From: Chrysaora quinquecirrha
Taxonomy: Eukaryota; Cnidaria; Scyphozoa; Semaeostomeae; Pelagiidae
Length of the DNA: 64,000 nucleotides
Reading direction: 5' to 3'
Assembly: GCA_014526335.1 (NCBI GenBank)
Contig: JACTAT010000007.1
Span: 1,675,540-1,739,539, forward strand
Part shown: positions 21,385 through 33,566 of the stretch, piece after piece
Numbering within the stretch: position 1 is the first letter of the stretch
Layout: the number at the start of each line of letters is the position of its first letter
Notes under the pieces: generated by a model
Database searches by the model: none
What the model saw: the letters and a program-made list of their open reading frames with translations, nothing else
What the model was told of the DNA's origin: nothing
Translations under genes and position numbers: made by a program

Positions 21385-24300
21385 TTCAACTGAAATCCTC
21401 TACATATCGGTCGGATATTCTGCTTGATGGGTTGGTATTTTAGGATTTTCCTACCAATAGGTCCCGTTATGATTTACTGCAAAGTGGCTGACAACCTTTC
21501 TACTTTGTATTTTGTTTCAAAACAACGCTTCAGCAGCAATAACAGAGCTCAGTCATATTGATTGCGTCAGAGGAGTCATAAGGATCGTGGTCAGATTCGA
21601 TCGTTTGAGACTTTGCTTGCATTTTTGCACTGTAAAAGTGTTTTAAAATCGACCAAATTCATACATATTGGCTTGAAATTTCCCAATATTCATGCAGATG
21701 GGTCGAAAATTCTTGAAAATCTTATCACATAGATGGGTCCTTTTGTCAAATCAATGTCCAATCATGGCCACACTGAAGTACCTCATACACCGGGATGGAA
21801 ATCTCATCTTATTCGTATTTTGTTAGCAAATGTAAATAAAAAAATGTAAGTCTGAGACTTGTTATTCGACATGGGGAACACTTGAGCTGATTACTTTGTT
21901 TTTCATAATGTTGCAAGATTTTCACCATTTCATGACCAGATAAATTGAAGAATGCCAGATCCAGGCACACTGAGATGTCCTCATTACTGAGAAAGCCTCT
22001 GAATGAAGTACTTTGCTTGTCATAAATGCAATTTTCCATCCTGTCAGGTCATGCACTACATTCTGTTAATTTCAATTCTTTTAGTTCATATTCAAATTTC
22101 TAGAAAATTGTGAAAAAAATGGTTAATGGTTTTTTAAAGAGAATGTGTATTAATATTAATTTAAATAGAATCTTAATATTGAAAAAAATTAAACTTGAAT
22201 TGTTAGATGTGCTATATTATGTTATTTTTTTTATTTCTTGGCATGTTCTGTTTTGTTATTGTTATGTTTTGTATGTTATATAGAGTTATGTGATGTAGAA
22301 AAACTTGTTGTTTATAATCATTTTACGGTATGTTCTACGTTACGTTAAGTCAGCAGCAGGAATTTATATTTCACAACATACAAATTTCCAAGGCAGCATT
22401 TCATAGATTTTGGTCTTTTATTTCTCACCGATTTTTTTCATTTTATGTTGATGTTGCCGCTCCCCCGCACCCCATGAATAATTCGCATGAGGGATTTCTA
22501 AAAATCGCTTTGCCCTTCCGTCAAATCAGAGCCCACCAGCAGTTATTTGTACAGCGGGCTTCTTGCGAATGCCAAGTACAGTTGGCAAGGGGAGCAATAT
22601 ACATTACCAAAGAAACGAAGTGAATTATAGGCAGAATTTTTTCGAGATTTATCGTAAACTCAAATAAAACTTGATACGACTGAGCTACAATTCTTATTTT
22701 CTCTATCTGAGATATTTTTTATTTGACTCTTATTTCCTGCCTTGTAATGATTGTTTGATCGTTTGTCAATGGGGTCCCAGTTTGTGGGGTTGGTTTCAAA
22801 GTAAATGGGGATAAATGGCGAAACGTGTTACTTCTCTCTAAATGGCTTCTGTAAGAAAGCCATTCCTGCCTAAAGTCATTTAGGGCGTATTTTTTTGGCC
22901 ACATTCTGTTTTCAGCAGACACCTTCTTCTTTTCGGTAGACGTCGGAACGTATTTTTTGGTACCGTCTTCTGAAAACGGCAGGTCTGGTAGCCCTCCAAA
23001 ACCTTCTGTCCCCGAAGCTGGAATGTTTCGCAGACATCGCAAGGAATCTCGTTCTCGCTTTAAAATGAATGGTTTAAATCGAGTTTATTCTGGTCAGGCT
23101 ACCGTTTTCGGAAGATGTGTTTTTTTGGTTCAGGAAACTTTTTCCTGCTAAGTCTACCGTTTTCGGAATTAGGAAGGTCTGCTCAAAACAGGAGGTTAAC
23201 AAAAAAATACGCCCTCAAAATAGTGTTTACTTGCATACTAGGGGATACTAGGATCTTTAAAGCCTCTGAAACGCAGGTTATACATCCCACAGTTATTGAC
23301 ACTGCGTTTTCCTCTGCTTTTTAACTCTAAGCAATTTGATAAGGGATGAGCCTATTATCACAGCACAAGAAATAAACGTTGTGTTGCATAGTGAGAACCA
23401 TTTATTTGATGTGGAAGAGACATTGTTTTACCTTGCCCACTTAGCTGTCTATAAAGGCTAAGCCTTCCTGCACTCAGTCACCTAGAATGCCTACAGTTCA
23501 CCTTAAATACTAATACAACATTCACACTGCAAGTTTAAATTTGACCAGTTTACCTAATAATGCGTTCTGATTCGTCAATGCAACAAAGCCGTATAAGGCT
23601 CAAATTACTCGTCCCTTTCCTTCAGTTACTGAGTTTTCCTCTGCTTGTTAACTCTAAGCACTCTAATAGACTGAGCCACAACAGTCTACTATCACTCAGT
23701 TTAGACTTTCGAGCACACAAAGCTTCCCAAAAAGACTATTTTTTCCTTTTCTACAATCATATAGAGTACGTTTTTCCTCGCATACTGAAGTAAAGTAAGT
23801 AGGGGTACACCTAAAAATCGAAATATCCTTCCTGCAGTCCCTGAAATTGGTTTGCTTCTTTGCATTGGACTAAGCCAGTATAGTCTACTCGTTGCATACC
23901 TGACCCGTTCATATCTACATCAGGAGAAAGACTTTGTTTGCAACCTAACAACCGCAAAAAACTAAGCCGTCCTTGTGGGTAGAGTCAGCCACCTACAATA
24001 CTTACTTTCTCAAAGACTAAACTAGAAGAGTCTGCTACTGCTAACGCTAAGCATCTATAGATGAGAAAGCAAAAATCGTTCCTTTAACTTTGTTAGGATT
24101 TTTTTGTCTGAAGACATTGTTTCACTTAGCATACAGAGCTGAGATTGGGCACTCCAAAAAATAAACCTTCCGTTACAAGACTCGTCAAGACTATGTGCCT
24201 CATTCCATAATTAGTTACCTGAAAAATGAAACTGGACAAGCATTCACTGAGATCATGTGCTCTTCCCCAAATTATTCCTATTTTGTTGTCATGATTTTTT

Positions 24301-24630
24301 TTCTCAAATACAATTTATCTATTACAATATTTTCCATTGTAAACCCTATTAACACATTCGTAACTTAACCGTGCAGCTTCATAAATTGAAAATCGAACAA
24401 CATGGACAACAACCTTGATATCGTGAATATCTTTTTATAAAATGACTTTTGTATGTCATCACTCGTGAAAGAGAATGCGCAAGCGCAAACGCAAGCGTGT
24501 GGCATGCATGCGCTGGTTAGGACTAGTCTATATTACTAATTTACTGGGCAAGGTTTCGCACCTTGTAAACGACGCCAACTCCTCTCTGTTGGGTCATTTT
24601 TATTTTTGTAAGGGTTGGGAAATGTCTATA
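21385..24630. other. Intergenic, no gene recognised
   Basis: ORFs at 22330-22623 (+, 97 codons) and 23042-22719 (-, 107 codons) have no motif I recognise. The second overlaps phrases repeated nearby (ACCGTTTTCGGAA at about 23101 and 23156), so it is likely part of a repeat. Two sections near 23300 and 23630 share TTTTCCTCTGCTT.TTAACTCTAAGCA, a diverged ~330-bp duplication. Confidence 0.4.
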
Positions 24631-24639
24631 GCCTTCAAT

Positions 24640-26740
24640 TACTCTTTATTAGTTCTCGCTAAGGACTAACTAAGTTTCAGCTTAGTTAGTTAGTTGTCAC
24701 TTGTCCTCAGAAAGCACTTACCTCATTCATATTTGCAAACTCGTGGATTTTATGGCAGGCTGATTACAGCTTGAATATTTTTCAACCATTTGATTCCATC
24801 TTTAAAAAGCGTTCTAGTGAAATCAATGAACACATTGCAGGAAAACAAAGATGGCGTCAGCTAAGAAGCGGCTTTTCTGCATGTTATTACTGCCATATTG
24901 ATGAAATGCCACCTTCCAAAGTCACTTTCAAGTAAAACTCGATGTGCGTAGTTCTATAATAATTCTCCAGATGGTGGTAGCTCATGATATTTTATACGTT
25001 TCGTTACACATTTTGAAGCAGCTTTCGGCTAAAATAGTATCTTCACGTGTCAATAGAACCCAGATGTGCTGCACATGGGAAATTCTTCGCACGAATTTCT
25101 CAATATATAGCGTGTTGTTGAAATTTTCAGCAAATGATTATTTACCTGTGATTCAAACACAGAAGGAAAGAAAGTAAAGAAAGAAAGAAAACGAAAGTAA
25201 GTACGTAATTTTAAACTAACATTACCATCATAAAAAGTCATTGTTGCAGGTTGCACGAAAGTTTCAGAGTCAGAAAATATGAGTGAGCTCTCATTTCCTG
25301 TTTTTTTTTTTACACAAAAGCGTGACTGTGCTAAGCGATTTGAATAAATAAGTTATTTTAGTTATGTATTCATGTATTAATTTATGTTGGTAACGTGTTT
25401 TTTGTACATTATTTAATAAAACAATACAACGTTTGTTTTTGGAACTTTTTAATTCATCCTTCTTACCTGTCTCGTTACCTTTTTACGACTAGTATTAGTA
25501 TTGCGGGATAGAGCATAACCATCTTTGGACATATACTTTAAAACCTTTTTTGACAAAAAAAATTGTATGTCTTGAGATTTTTCGCGCAATTTTGCAACTT
25601 TATACTCTTCAAAGAAAGTTGTATCAGTCTTCTTTCTATGTTTCCTGTTGTAGGTTGTCATTTTCACTGAAAATAAGAATTTTCGCAACATCTCAAGCAC
25701 AGCGCAAATCAAATCTGCTACGAGCTCGGGAGAATGATATTCAATGACACGGAAAACAAAACAATGCTTGTATGTCAGGGCTTTTTTACCTTTATTGAAT
25801 TCAGAAACTCTGATGCCGTGAAAGGTATGGCAACATCAACAGCGCTAATTGCAGTTCCAATGTCACTTATATCTTCTATTGGAAATAGTTTGATCTTATA
25901 TACAATAATGACCACAACAAGACTTCAAACAGCAGCAAACATGTTATTAGCAGCGTTATCCATCACAGATATAATTGTTGGGTTTGTGGCACTCCCGTTA
26001 TACGTTGCAATACGAATACAAGATTATTTTGACATCCACGTTTGTCCGTTAAAGCTTGTTTATACATTCGCTATGGCACTTGGTACTGGAGTCTCTTTTC
26101 TCATGATAATATTTATCAGCATTGACCGTCTTCTGTCAATATGGTGTCTTGCTAAATATCGTGAATGGAATTTGCACTTCAAATACAAATTGGTTATTAT
26201 GTTCATAATAACTGCATGGACATCTATCTTGGTTCTTTGTTTAACCAATGTTATTACAGGGAAAACGTGGACAAGTATCATTACGGTTGCAATTATACTG
26301 AGCTTGATTGTTGTTGTGATTTGCTATGTGATGATATTCGTGAAACTCCAACGCCAGAGACGAACGGTCTCTGGTTCCAGTACTGCAACAAGCGACGAAA
26401 TGAGAAGAAAGGCTGAGAAAAAACGAGCAGTGACTATGGGTTTTCTTTTTCTTTGTTTGTTTGTCTGCTATATTCCCAAAATTATCTGCGTCACTTCTGT
26501 GCCAAAGCAAAGTAACATGTTTGAAGAAGTCTATGTTTGCCGTCGAACATCTGACATACTCTTAATGCTAAATAGCACCTTGAATCCGTTCCTTTATTGC
26601 TACAGAATCGCTAAAATAAGAACGGAAGTCATGAAAAACATAAGAAAACTATTAAGAAGAAGACTCGTTACCAATTTACAAGTCGTGCATAGTCATGCTG
26701 TACATAATTAAAAAGAATGAACAAGGGATACCTTTTTTCA
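24640..26740 (+). repeat. Segmental duplication, copy 1 (with intact GPCR)
   Basis: Matches run in the same order as in 36845-42750: TCTCGCTAAGGACTAACTAAGTT, CCTCAGAAAGCA, GATGGCGTCAGCT, TAAAACTCGAT, TTGGTAACGTGTT, TTTTTGGAACTTT, the GPCR ORF, and TGTACA.. CATAATT just after it. The second copy is expanded from 2.1 to 5.9 kb by inserted elements. This is the ancestral-looking compact arrangement. Confidence 0.8.
25734..26711 (+). CDS. Intronless class A (rhodopsin-like) GPCR
   Basis: Complete 325-residue receptor with seven hydrophobic spans. TM1 has IGNSLILY; TM2 has LSITDIIVG; TM3 ends SIDRLLSIW (DRY reads DRL); TM6 has LFVCYIPK, in place of CWxP; TM7 has NSTLNPFLYCYR (NPxxY intact). Helix 8 and the tail are basic (KNIRKLLRRR). 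The extracellular N-terminus is short and has two sequons (NDT, NKT). Extracellular loop 2 (TGKTW) is very short without cysteine, so the usual TM3-loop 2 disulfide is absent, as in MECA-type receptors. Intracellular loop 3 is basic (VKLQRQRR, RRKAEKKR), typical of G-protein coupling. It acts at the plasma membrane; the ligand cannot be told from sequence. The ATG is shared with the paralogous pseudogene. Confidence 0.92.
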   Translation: MIFNDTENKTMLVCQGFFTFIEFRNSDAVKGMATSTALIAVPMSLISSIGNSLILYTIMTTTRLQTAANMLLAALSITDIIVGFVALPLYVAIRIQDYFDIHVCPLKLVYTFAMALGTGVSFLMIIFISIDRLLSIWCLAKYREWNLHFKYKLVIMFIITAWTSILVLCLTNVITGKTWTSIITVAIILSLIVVVICYVMIFVKLQRQRRTVSGSSTATSDEMRRKAEKKRAVTMGFLFLCLFVCYIPKIICVTSVPKQSNMFEEVYVCRRTSDILLMLNSTLNPFLYCYRIAKIRTEVMKNIRKLLRRRLVTNLQVVHSHAVHN

Positions 26741-26892
26741 ATCGAAGAAACGGCAGAACTCATTTATGATAAAAACTAAATCTATCATCTTTCGTATGTG
26801 TCAGTAATAATATAGAGGCTTTGTAAAGAGGCAATCTTTCATGTCGTCGCTATACCTTGCTTTCGCCAGTTGTAACATTGATTCCATGATAG

Positions 26893-27128
26893 AGGGTCGT
26901 TTAGGGGGATTACATGTTCCTCCGTTCCCTGGTGAAAATCCCCTTATTCCCTTGAGTTTTGTAGGCATATTTTTCAGATTGATAGTCATGCAGATTGATA
27001 AGGAAGATTTTGGCTGACCCCTGTTTTCCACAGTTCCCTTGTTCCCTTCCAAATTTGGCCAAGTTACCTTGTTTCCTGCATACAATCTGGATGTTCTTGT
27101 GTTTCCTGGTACCACTAAACGACCCTCG
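26893..27128. mobile_element. Short TIR element downstream of GPCR
   Basis: Inverted ends GAGGGTCGTTTAG(G)GG and CCACTAAACGACCCTC(G) flank 236 bp, with TGATA on both sides (26888-26892 and 27129-27133) as a candidate target duplication. The interior has repeated TTCCCTTGTTCCCTT-like phrases. No coding capacity. Confidence 0.6.
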
Positions 27129-27133
27129 TGATA

Positions 27134-30100
27134 GGCACGAGCGAATAATAATCACAATTGTCGTTTATGTACAATCATATGAAAAGAACATAAACTATAT
27201 ACAAGGCTCATGGTTTGCTACATAGGAGTGACTTTGATTGCTGAAGAAATACAGAGGTGAAATCGTAAGCATGTTCAATCTTGAAGCATTTTGTAGTGCA
27301 AAGAAACTTGACATGGTTAAGCTGTATTCGATTTGCTTTCATGAGATTTAGAGCTTTCCCTGTCTGACTAAGGTGTTTACGACTGTTGGCCTCTTATTGA
27401 TTATTTATTAATTGATTAATTTCGAGGTTTGTTGTATATATATTACAGCGTTAAAGGGTCGTTTACAAGATATCCAGTCTAACGCCCATCTAGATAGTCC
27501 TTTTAGCCCATTTTCAATCATGCTTCTTGAAGGTTTTGCGGGTATATTATATCATGCAGCTGTATAATTTCATTTTCCACGCATTGATGATTCTGAAGCA
27601 CAAAAATTTCACCAGTCGCAGAAAATAAGACTGAAATTATTGCCTTATATTATCAGAGGATTCTAATGTGTTGCATAGGTTGATTCTAGAAAAAGTGGCG
27701 AAGAAACAAGTAAAATGCTTCAGTTTCTATTGCGAGACCAAACCACAACTCAAACTTTTAGTTGTCTTGTTATAAAAAAAAATTCGACTTAACATCGTCA
27801 ATTTGCCTAGGGAAAAACTATGCATGAGTTATAGCTAGAGTATCTTGGTTCTCTTATTTTATAATGCGCGAATGTAATCAATGAATCAAGTGTTTCTCCA
27901 CTCGTTCATGTCATGTTGACCTTCATCAAATGCTGCTAGATCAAAGCTCAGTCAAAGCATATTGGGACATGACAAACATAGATAATTTGCATGATTATGC
28001 AAAACAGCGACTTGTATGAAGTTCTTGAGTTCAGAAGGAAATAGTCTAGAGTTCAGTCCAGAAGTAAATTTTGAAGTTCAAAAAGAAAAAGATTTATGGA
28101 ATATATTTGCAAGTCTGGAAAGTATGCAGTTAATTTGAAACAAAATTTCAAGAGTTAGGAAAAAGTTTTTGCAAGTTCAGAAATACATCACATAAGGAAG
28201 AAATAACAATGGCTTCGAACTGCGAATATATTACTAAAGTTCAGATGTATCAACATGTTAGCATAAACAGCGTATCATTCTACTGTTTTAGTATTAATTA
28301 AGTATTTTCTCAAATTTTTGTTCATATTGCATGATGCATGATGTCTTCTACCTTTATCGTACAAAATTGCTTGAAATGACCATGTTCCTCCAGGCACTCG
28401 AGTAGTCAAGACCCTTGATTTGCAAATTTTCAGATGCACTGCATTGCGACCAACGCCATATGCACAAGCAAAAGAAGACATGCTGTGACGAAGATGACCA
28501 AGCTGATTCATTTGTTTGTTGATTATGCAATCGGCACGATGTGTCGCTTTGACAGAAAACTTGTCGTGGATGTGTTGTAGAACTGCAGTACGGGGTAGCA
28601 CATTTCCTTTAATTTTCATTTCATAATATATTTTAACACGAAACCCTATCAGCTATTTTCATGAAAGAATATAATTGATAAAATTAGAATTGCTACACAA
28701 AAAGTTAGAGATTTGCTGGTTTTCCTAGGGATCGTGCTTGAGGGTGGAATTCAATTCTGCAGAAATTCCTTCAGTTTCATTCTAAATGTGGAGATAGTGG
28801 AACTCATTTGTATTTGCAAAAGAATTTCGTTCAACGTATTATTCACCCTGCTCTGTTTTGGAGACGCTGGAGATGCCCGAGTTTTGTACTTGATAAACTG
28901 GCCCATAATCTAGTTTTGAGGTATTCTTAGTTTCTGCAGAGACGAGAGTGCAATTTTTTTTACCTTTGAGCTTCTTATATTGCTCATTCCATGTAAGATA
29001 TTCGTCTATTGTAATTCCGAGATTACTTTCTTAACAACGCCGCTCAGTCAATTCTAGTAACTGAAACCCAGTGCCTATTTTAAGCCAAATTAATCGGACC
29101 ACACTCCTAATCAGGGACCACGCAGCATCTTAAAAGTGGGGGTTTTGAAGTTCGCCGAAGGCGCTCTGCGCACCGAAGGAGCACGTTCCTAGGGATCCGG
29201 GGGCATGTACCCTGGGTAGGGGGCATGCCCCCCGGAAAATTTTGAAAAATAAAATTTCTACTTTGGCTTAGATTGAGCTTTTTCGTACTAATTATCAACA
29301 AAGGTTGTCTAAAAACCAGCGCAACTGATTACTGGAAAATCAACCTCGTTTTACAAACAATTGCGTTAATATTAATGTTTTGAAGTATTGACCATAAAGA
29401 AAACGAAAACTGTTTACACCTGTTTAACACTTCGTCACATCAATGTGTCTTAGCCTAATGATTAATTTTCAACAACGCGCCTATAAGCCACATAGTTTTA
29501 AGTACTGTGTTACACAGGAAAAGGAACACAAATTTCAACTTTACGGGATGAAAAAAAATTTTTTTCAAGACCACAAATTCTAATTTTCAAGACCACACTT
29601 CCGATTTTCAAGACCACAAAGTGTGGACAAGACCACACTAAAATAGGCACTGCAGAAACCGAACCTAATACGATAAAGAACAGCAGGTACAAATGCTCAT
29701 TCAACACTACCGGGACACTACCCAAGGGAACCAGCCTTCGCCTGCACCAAAAACAATGTTTAAACAATGTTTAATAAATAAGAAAGCCATCTGCTAACGG
29801 CGGTCTACTGGGAAATTCCCCCGTATTCCCGCGACAGCAACAGCAACAGCAACTTGTTGTTTTGGGTCAGGAAAGGTCAGGAACGAAGAGTTTTTGTTCT
29901 TTCTTCACCCACCGGCCTTGCTTTATGCACACGTGAGTAAAGACTTCTTTTGAGGCTTCTTCACTTGACTCTCTTTTGAAGGGAGTGTGAATCCTCTTTT
30001 CTACTTTACCAGGTACCAAATCAAATCTGCAGTATCACTTAGACTTAGAATACCTACGGTAACACTGTGGAGGTTGGTGGGTACATATAGTGGGAGGTGA

Positions 30101-30288
30101 CAGCTTCCCGTACAATGTTACAAGGCACACTGTACACGGCATGACAGGCTAAAAATCGACTCCGTACAGTACCAACGCAATCTGGTACATGGCACACCTG
30201 AAAAATCAAAGCCATTAAGCGCATGCTTGAAAACTGGTACACTGGTACATTGTCATGAATACTGACCAATATGCTTGCAGTGCAAACT
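27134..30288. other. Mostly non-coding; one hypothetical ORF within
   Basis: Long stretch without recognisable genes. A GC-richer block at 29110-29240 (GTTCGCCGAAGGCGC..GGGGGCATGCCCCCCGG) contrasts with its AT-rich surroundings and is probably a repeat fragment. A (CAGCAA)n run lies near 29830-29850. Confidence 0.4.
28275..28619 (-). CDS. Hypothetical ORF, 114 codons
   Basis: Starts with a true ATG and runs to a stop at 28275. It has no signal peptide, membrane span or motif I recognise; it contains several Cys and His and a basic C-terminal half (KGRRHHASCNMNKNLRK). No splice-site support or paralogue in the window. In AT-rich DNA this length is only mildly unusual, so it may be chance or a transposon relic. 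Confidence 0.2.
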   Translation of the reverse strand: MKIKGNVLPRTAVLQHIHDKFSVKATHRADCIINKQMNQLGHLRHSMSSFACAYGVGRNAVHLKICKSRVLTTRVPGGTWSFQAILYDKGRRHHASCNMNKNLRKYLINTKTVE

Positions 30289-30492
30289 AGGGTGCATTCC
30301 GTGTTACCGCCGCGCCGGAGAATACGCCGACCAAATCGGACTTCACGCCAAAAGAAACAATAGATCTATTGTTTTACAATTAAAATAATAGTCTAGGCTA
30401 TTGTTTTTTTTTAAAGATCCACGCCAATACGCCGATAGAGTTTCAGACTCCACGCCGGAGGTCTCCGGCGTAGGCTACACGGAATGCACACT
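30289..30492. mobile_element. Small TIR element, ~200 bp
   Basis: The ends are GTGCATTCCGTGT and ACACGGAATGCAC, continued by inward GC-rich matches (CGCCGGAGAATACGCCGA and its inverse CCACGCCGGAGG..CGGCGT). The centre has facing AAACAATAGATCTATTGTTTT and AATAGCC/GGCTATT motifs. ACTAG/ACTGG at the borders may be a diverged target duplication. Non-coding MITE-like element. Confidence 0.65.
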
Positions 30493-32283
30493 GGAGTGCA
30501 AAAAGCTGGTACATCGGTACATTGATCATAGCTGTCCCCCCCCCCCACCCTATAGGCAGTGAATGAAAGATGAAAATGATATGATGCACAAGTTGCCTAT
30601 CTGCAGAGTTACCACAGGCCACCGTCACCATGGATGCACCATGGGCAGAGTATGGCAGAACGAGATCTCGGCTGTGTAGAGCCACTTTCTTTTGTTCTAT
30701 CCCATTGTTAACAACCTTTTGCTCCTATTGAAAATCCTAGGCGGGCAAGTGCCATACTCAGCAGTCTGGCCAAGTTACTGGGCTTGATATTCTGAGAATT
30801 TTGTCCAGTGCAACTGCAATGCAGTATAGATACACATTTCGAAAGCGCTGCTGCTGTATGGAATTTTTGAAATCCTTTATTGAAGCCCTTGTGGTCATGG
30901 TTTTCAGACATTAACTTTCAAATTTCAAGGCTAAGACAAGCAGCATGTTCTTTTGGTTTTCAATGTTTATCCCTTGTCATCTCTCCACAGCACAGGCAGT
31001 TTGTTGCTAATCATTAATGCAAATCTAGGTATGGTGTAGCCCAGATCTGTTATGTGATTCAAATCTATTTAGACCATTAATGTCAAAAGTTGTCATTGAT
31101 CTAGACTGATTACCTGAGTCGTAGTTATCGCTATCGAAATAAATGCTAGGATAAATGCAACCTCGGTTTAGTATGTCTTGGTCTGATGAGCAATTACTGG
31201 GACTCAGGTAATAAGTCTATCATTGATCAAGATCAGGCAGATTCTATGGTTTGGCTGGGAGTGAGACAATTTTTGCTGAGAAATTAGTCATCCCTGGCAA
31301 AATTGTTTGATTAATTGTTGCCATTCCTGGCAAATTCCTCACCATGTGCGCCTGTTGCTGAGCATTTTCCTCACATTTCATTTTAACTCGTACTTTATTC
31401 AGATATCTTCCTCACAGGCATGAATCACAAATTTCTCAGCAAAATATTGCACGCATATAAGTGCCACAAATGGCATTTTGCTCAGCAATTTCCTCAGTTT
31501 GTGCAACGAGCTTGAGAGACATTGGGCAAGCCAAGGTCTTCAGGTCTCTTAATAAATATTTCAAATACCCTGGTAGACACAATTTTTAAGAATTGAAGCA
31601 TTATTCTAAAAATAAATGTTATCATAAGAAAGGAAGTAAAGCACTTGCTGAAAATTAAATATAACCAATGGCTTATAAATTGCTGTTAGATATTGAAATG
31701 CAAAAAGCATCTTTTTGGGGACACCATTTTTCTTCAAACAATAATTGGAACAATAGGCAACCCATACAGCTAATATATTAAAACAATGGATTTTGTAAAT
31801 ATTGGGCAGCACCAGCCTGACCTGCCCCCAGAGTCTATTGACCTGCCTGTGATGCCATTCATCCTTTACTCCAAGAAATGCCCCATGCAATACATAGTAA
31901 AACTAGATAAGGGAATGAAGAAGAAGAATGTTTTAATACTTATCCAATCCAGCAGCAACTGTGTGTAGCAGGCAACTTGTAAAGCCAAAAATTAACACTT
32001 ACAGGATAACGCCCTCATATTTTTATGGCTGTACATAGGAAAATGATTGGTTTTCCCAATGGAGAGGGTTTACAATTTTTTGTCATCCCTAGGTTTTGTC
32101 TGCAGAAGAGTTAATACAGCCCTCCCCTTGCCTTTCTTAATCCACAACCATTCATAGTTACCTGAGTTACTTCCATCGTTAAAACTTGCTCTTAAATCAC
32201 CACAGTGACAATAAGCATAAACACGTTTAAGTCACTAGAGATATAAGATGTTATTTACTTAAAATTTAAATTTTACGTTCTAG
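30493..32283. other. Upstream flank of BTB pseudogene
   Basis: A C-tract lies at about 30536-30548. At 31270-31500 the text repeats short themes (GCTGAG.AATT.CTCA, TTCCTCA, GGCAAAATT..). No gene recognised. The last 30 bases are a pyrimidine-rich 3' splice region (TTTTACGTTCTAG, AG at 32282-32283) equivalent to those before the other BTB genes. Confidence 0.4.
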
Positions 32284-33566
32284 TGTGTGACCAAAATGGA
32301 AGTCGGGTTTGTTGATTAAAGGAAATTGGCAAGAATCAAAGTCAACAATAAAGGAAAGGATCTCATATTTGTTTAAGAATAAATTAATGAGTGATTTCAC
32401 TTTTGTTTCTTGCGGATTTAAGTTTCCAGTACATAAGTTCATTTTGGCCTCTACCAGTTCAGTTTTCTTTTCGATGTTCTATGGTCCGCTTGCTGACGAA
32501 AATCAGGAGCTTGATCTTTCTGAATATGGAAACGAAGAATGTATTGAAGAGTTTCTCAAGTTTATTTATACAAATGACATATCGCTCAGCTGGGAAATTG
32601 TTTTCAATGTTCTCAATCTTGCTGAATGCTATATGATTTCTTCACTGAAAAAGAATTGCACTGATTTTATGGAAGCAAAAATGACAAAAGACAATGCATT
32701 GATAGCTCTAAAACAAGGCCTTCTTTTTGAAAATAAAGCAGTTGTTGAAAAATGTTTTGATCTCATAAGGCAAAATCCTGCTTATGTCTTACGGCCTCAT
32801 TCATTTGTGGACTTGGATCTTAGATCCGTAAAAGAAATTTTAAAGCTTGAACGACTAAATGTGGAAGAAATTGATTTATTTCTAGCTGTAGATAAATGGT
32901 GCGACAACCAGTTGATCAGAGAAATGAAAAGAGACAATCCAATTTGGAAAAGAGAGATATTGGGTGATGCCATTTACCTTATCCGATTTCCTGCAATGTT
33001 GTTGTCGGATTTTAACTCCTGAAGAAAACAATTACCTGGTTCACTACCTAATTCTTGATCCCAAAGAACGTCGGGATGCCGTTACAAAAGTAATTTCTGC
33101 TTTTCCGCTTTCAAATGGCCGGGAAATCGATGAAACATTCGTTAACTGTTATGAAGGTTCATTATCAAGAGCGTCACGAAATATAACCACTGTTCCGTTC
33201 GTTAAATTTTGCATAAACAAGAAGGCATGGCTCAAGGCAATTCTGGTCCAATCTAAAGTTAACGTTTCAAGCGTTGAGGTAAATGGGGAATTGTGTGCAT
33301 CTGAACCAACGTGGCAAAGCGAGCAACGTAATTTGTCCGATTTTCTTCGCATCAACTTTGACACGCCAGTAGAAATATTCCCAGAAAAGATATATATTGT
33401 AACTGTATCCGCCAGTGGATACGTCACTTCTGTACTCAACAGAAGTCTACATTCAACGGTAATTAGAGGAAGTTTTCAATGCAACTTTTTCGAAGCTGAT
33501 GGAATATCTTTATTTACTAGTACTGTGGATGTAATAAAAACTCTTATCTTTGACAATATAAGTTAA
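32284..33566 (+). pseudogene. BTB-BACK-PHR pseudogene (BTB gene 2)
   Basis: Collinear with the intact gene at 58.6 kb but broken twice. From the conserved ATG (32296) one extra base near 32316 throws the frame into a stop after seven codons, while the BTB body (GNWQESKSTIKERI, MSDFTFVSCGFKFPVHK, then BACK with EEIDLFLAVDKWC) reads on in another frame to LLSDF. There a 29-bp deletion, between 33012 and 33013 relative to the paralogue, removes about ten residues and shifts the frame again. The rest of BACK and the PHR-like domain (LTPEENNYLVHYL, FCINKKAWLKAI, INFDTPVEIFPEKIY) follow to a stop at 33566. Long clean frames between the breaks suggest recent inactivation; an assembly error at both places is possible but less likely. 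Confidence 0.8.

Noticed and set aside
22719..23151. Facing ORFs of 107 (-) and 64 (+) codons
   Set aside because: Mutual shadows over the same DNA, with internal repeat of ACCGTTTTCGGAA; no recognisable protein and no splice support.
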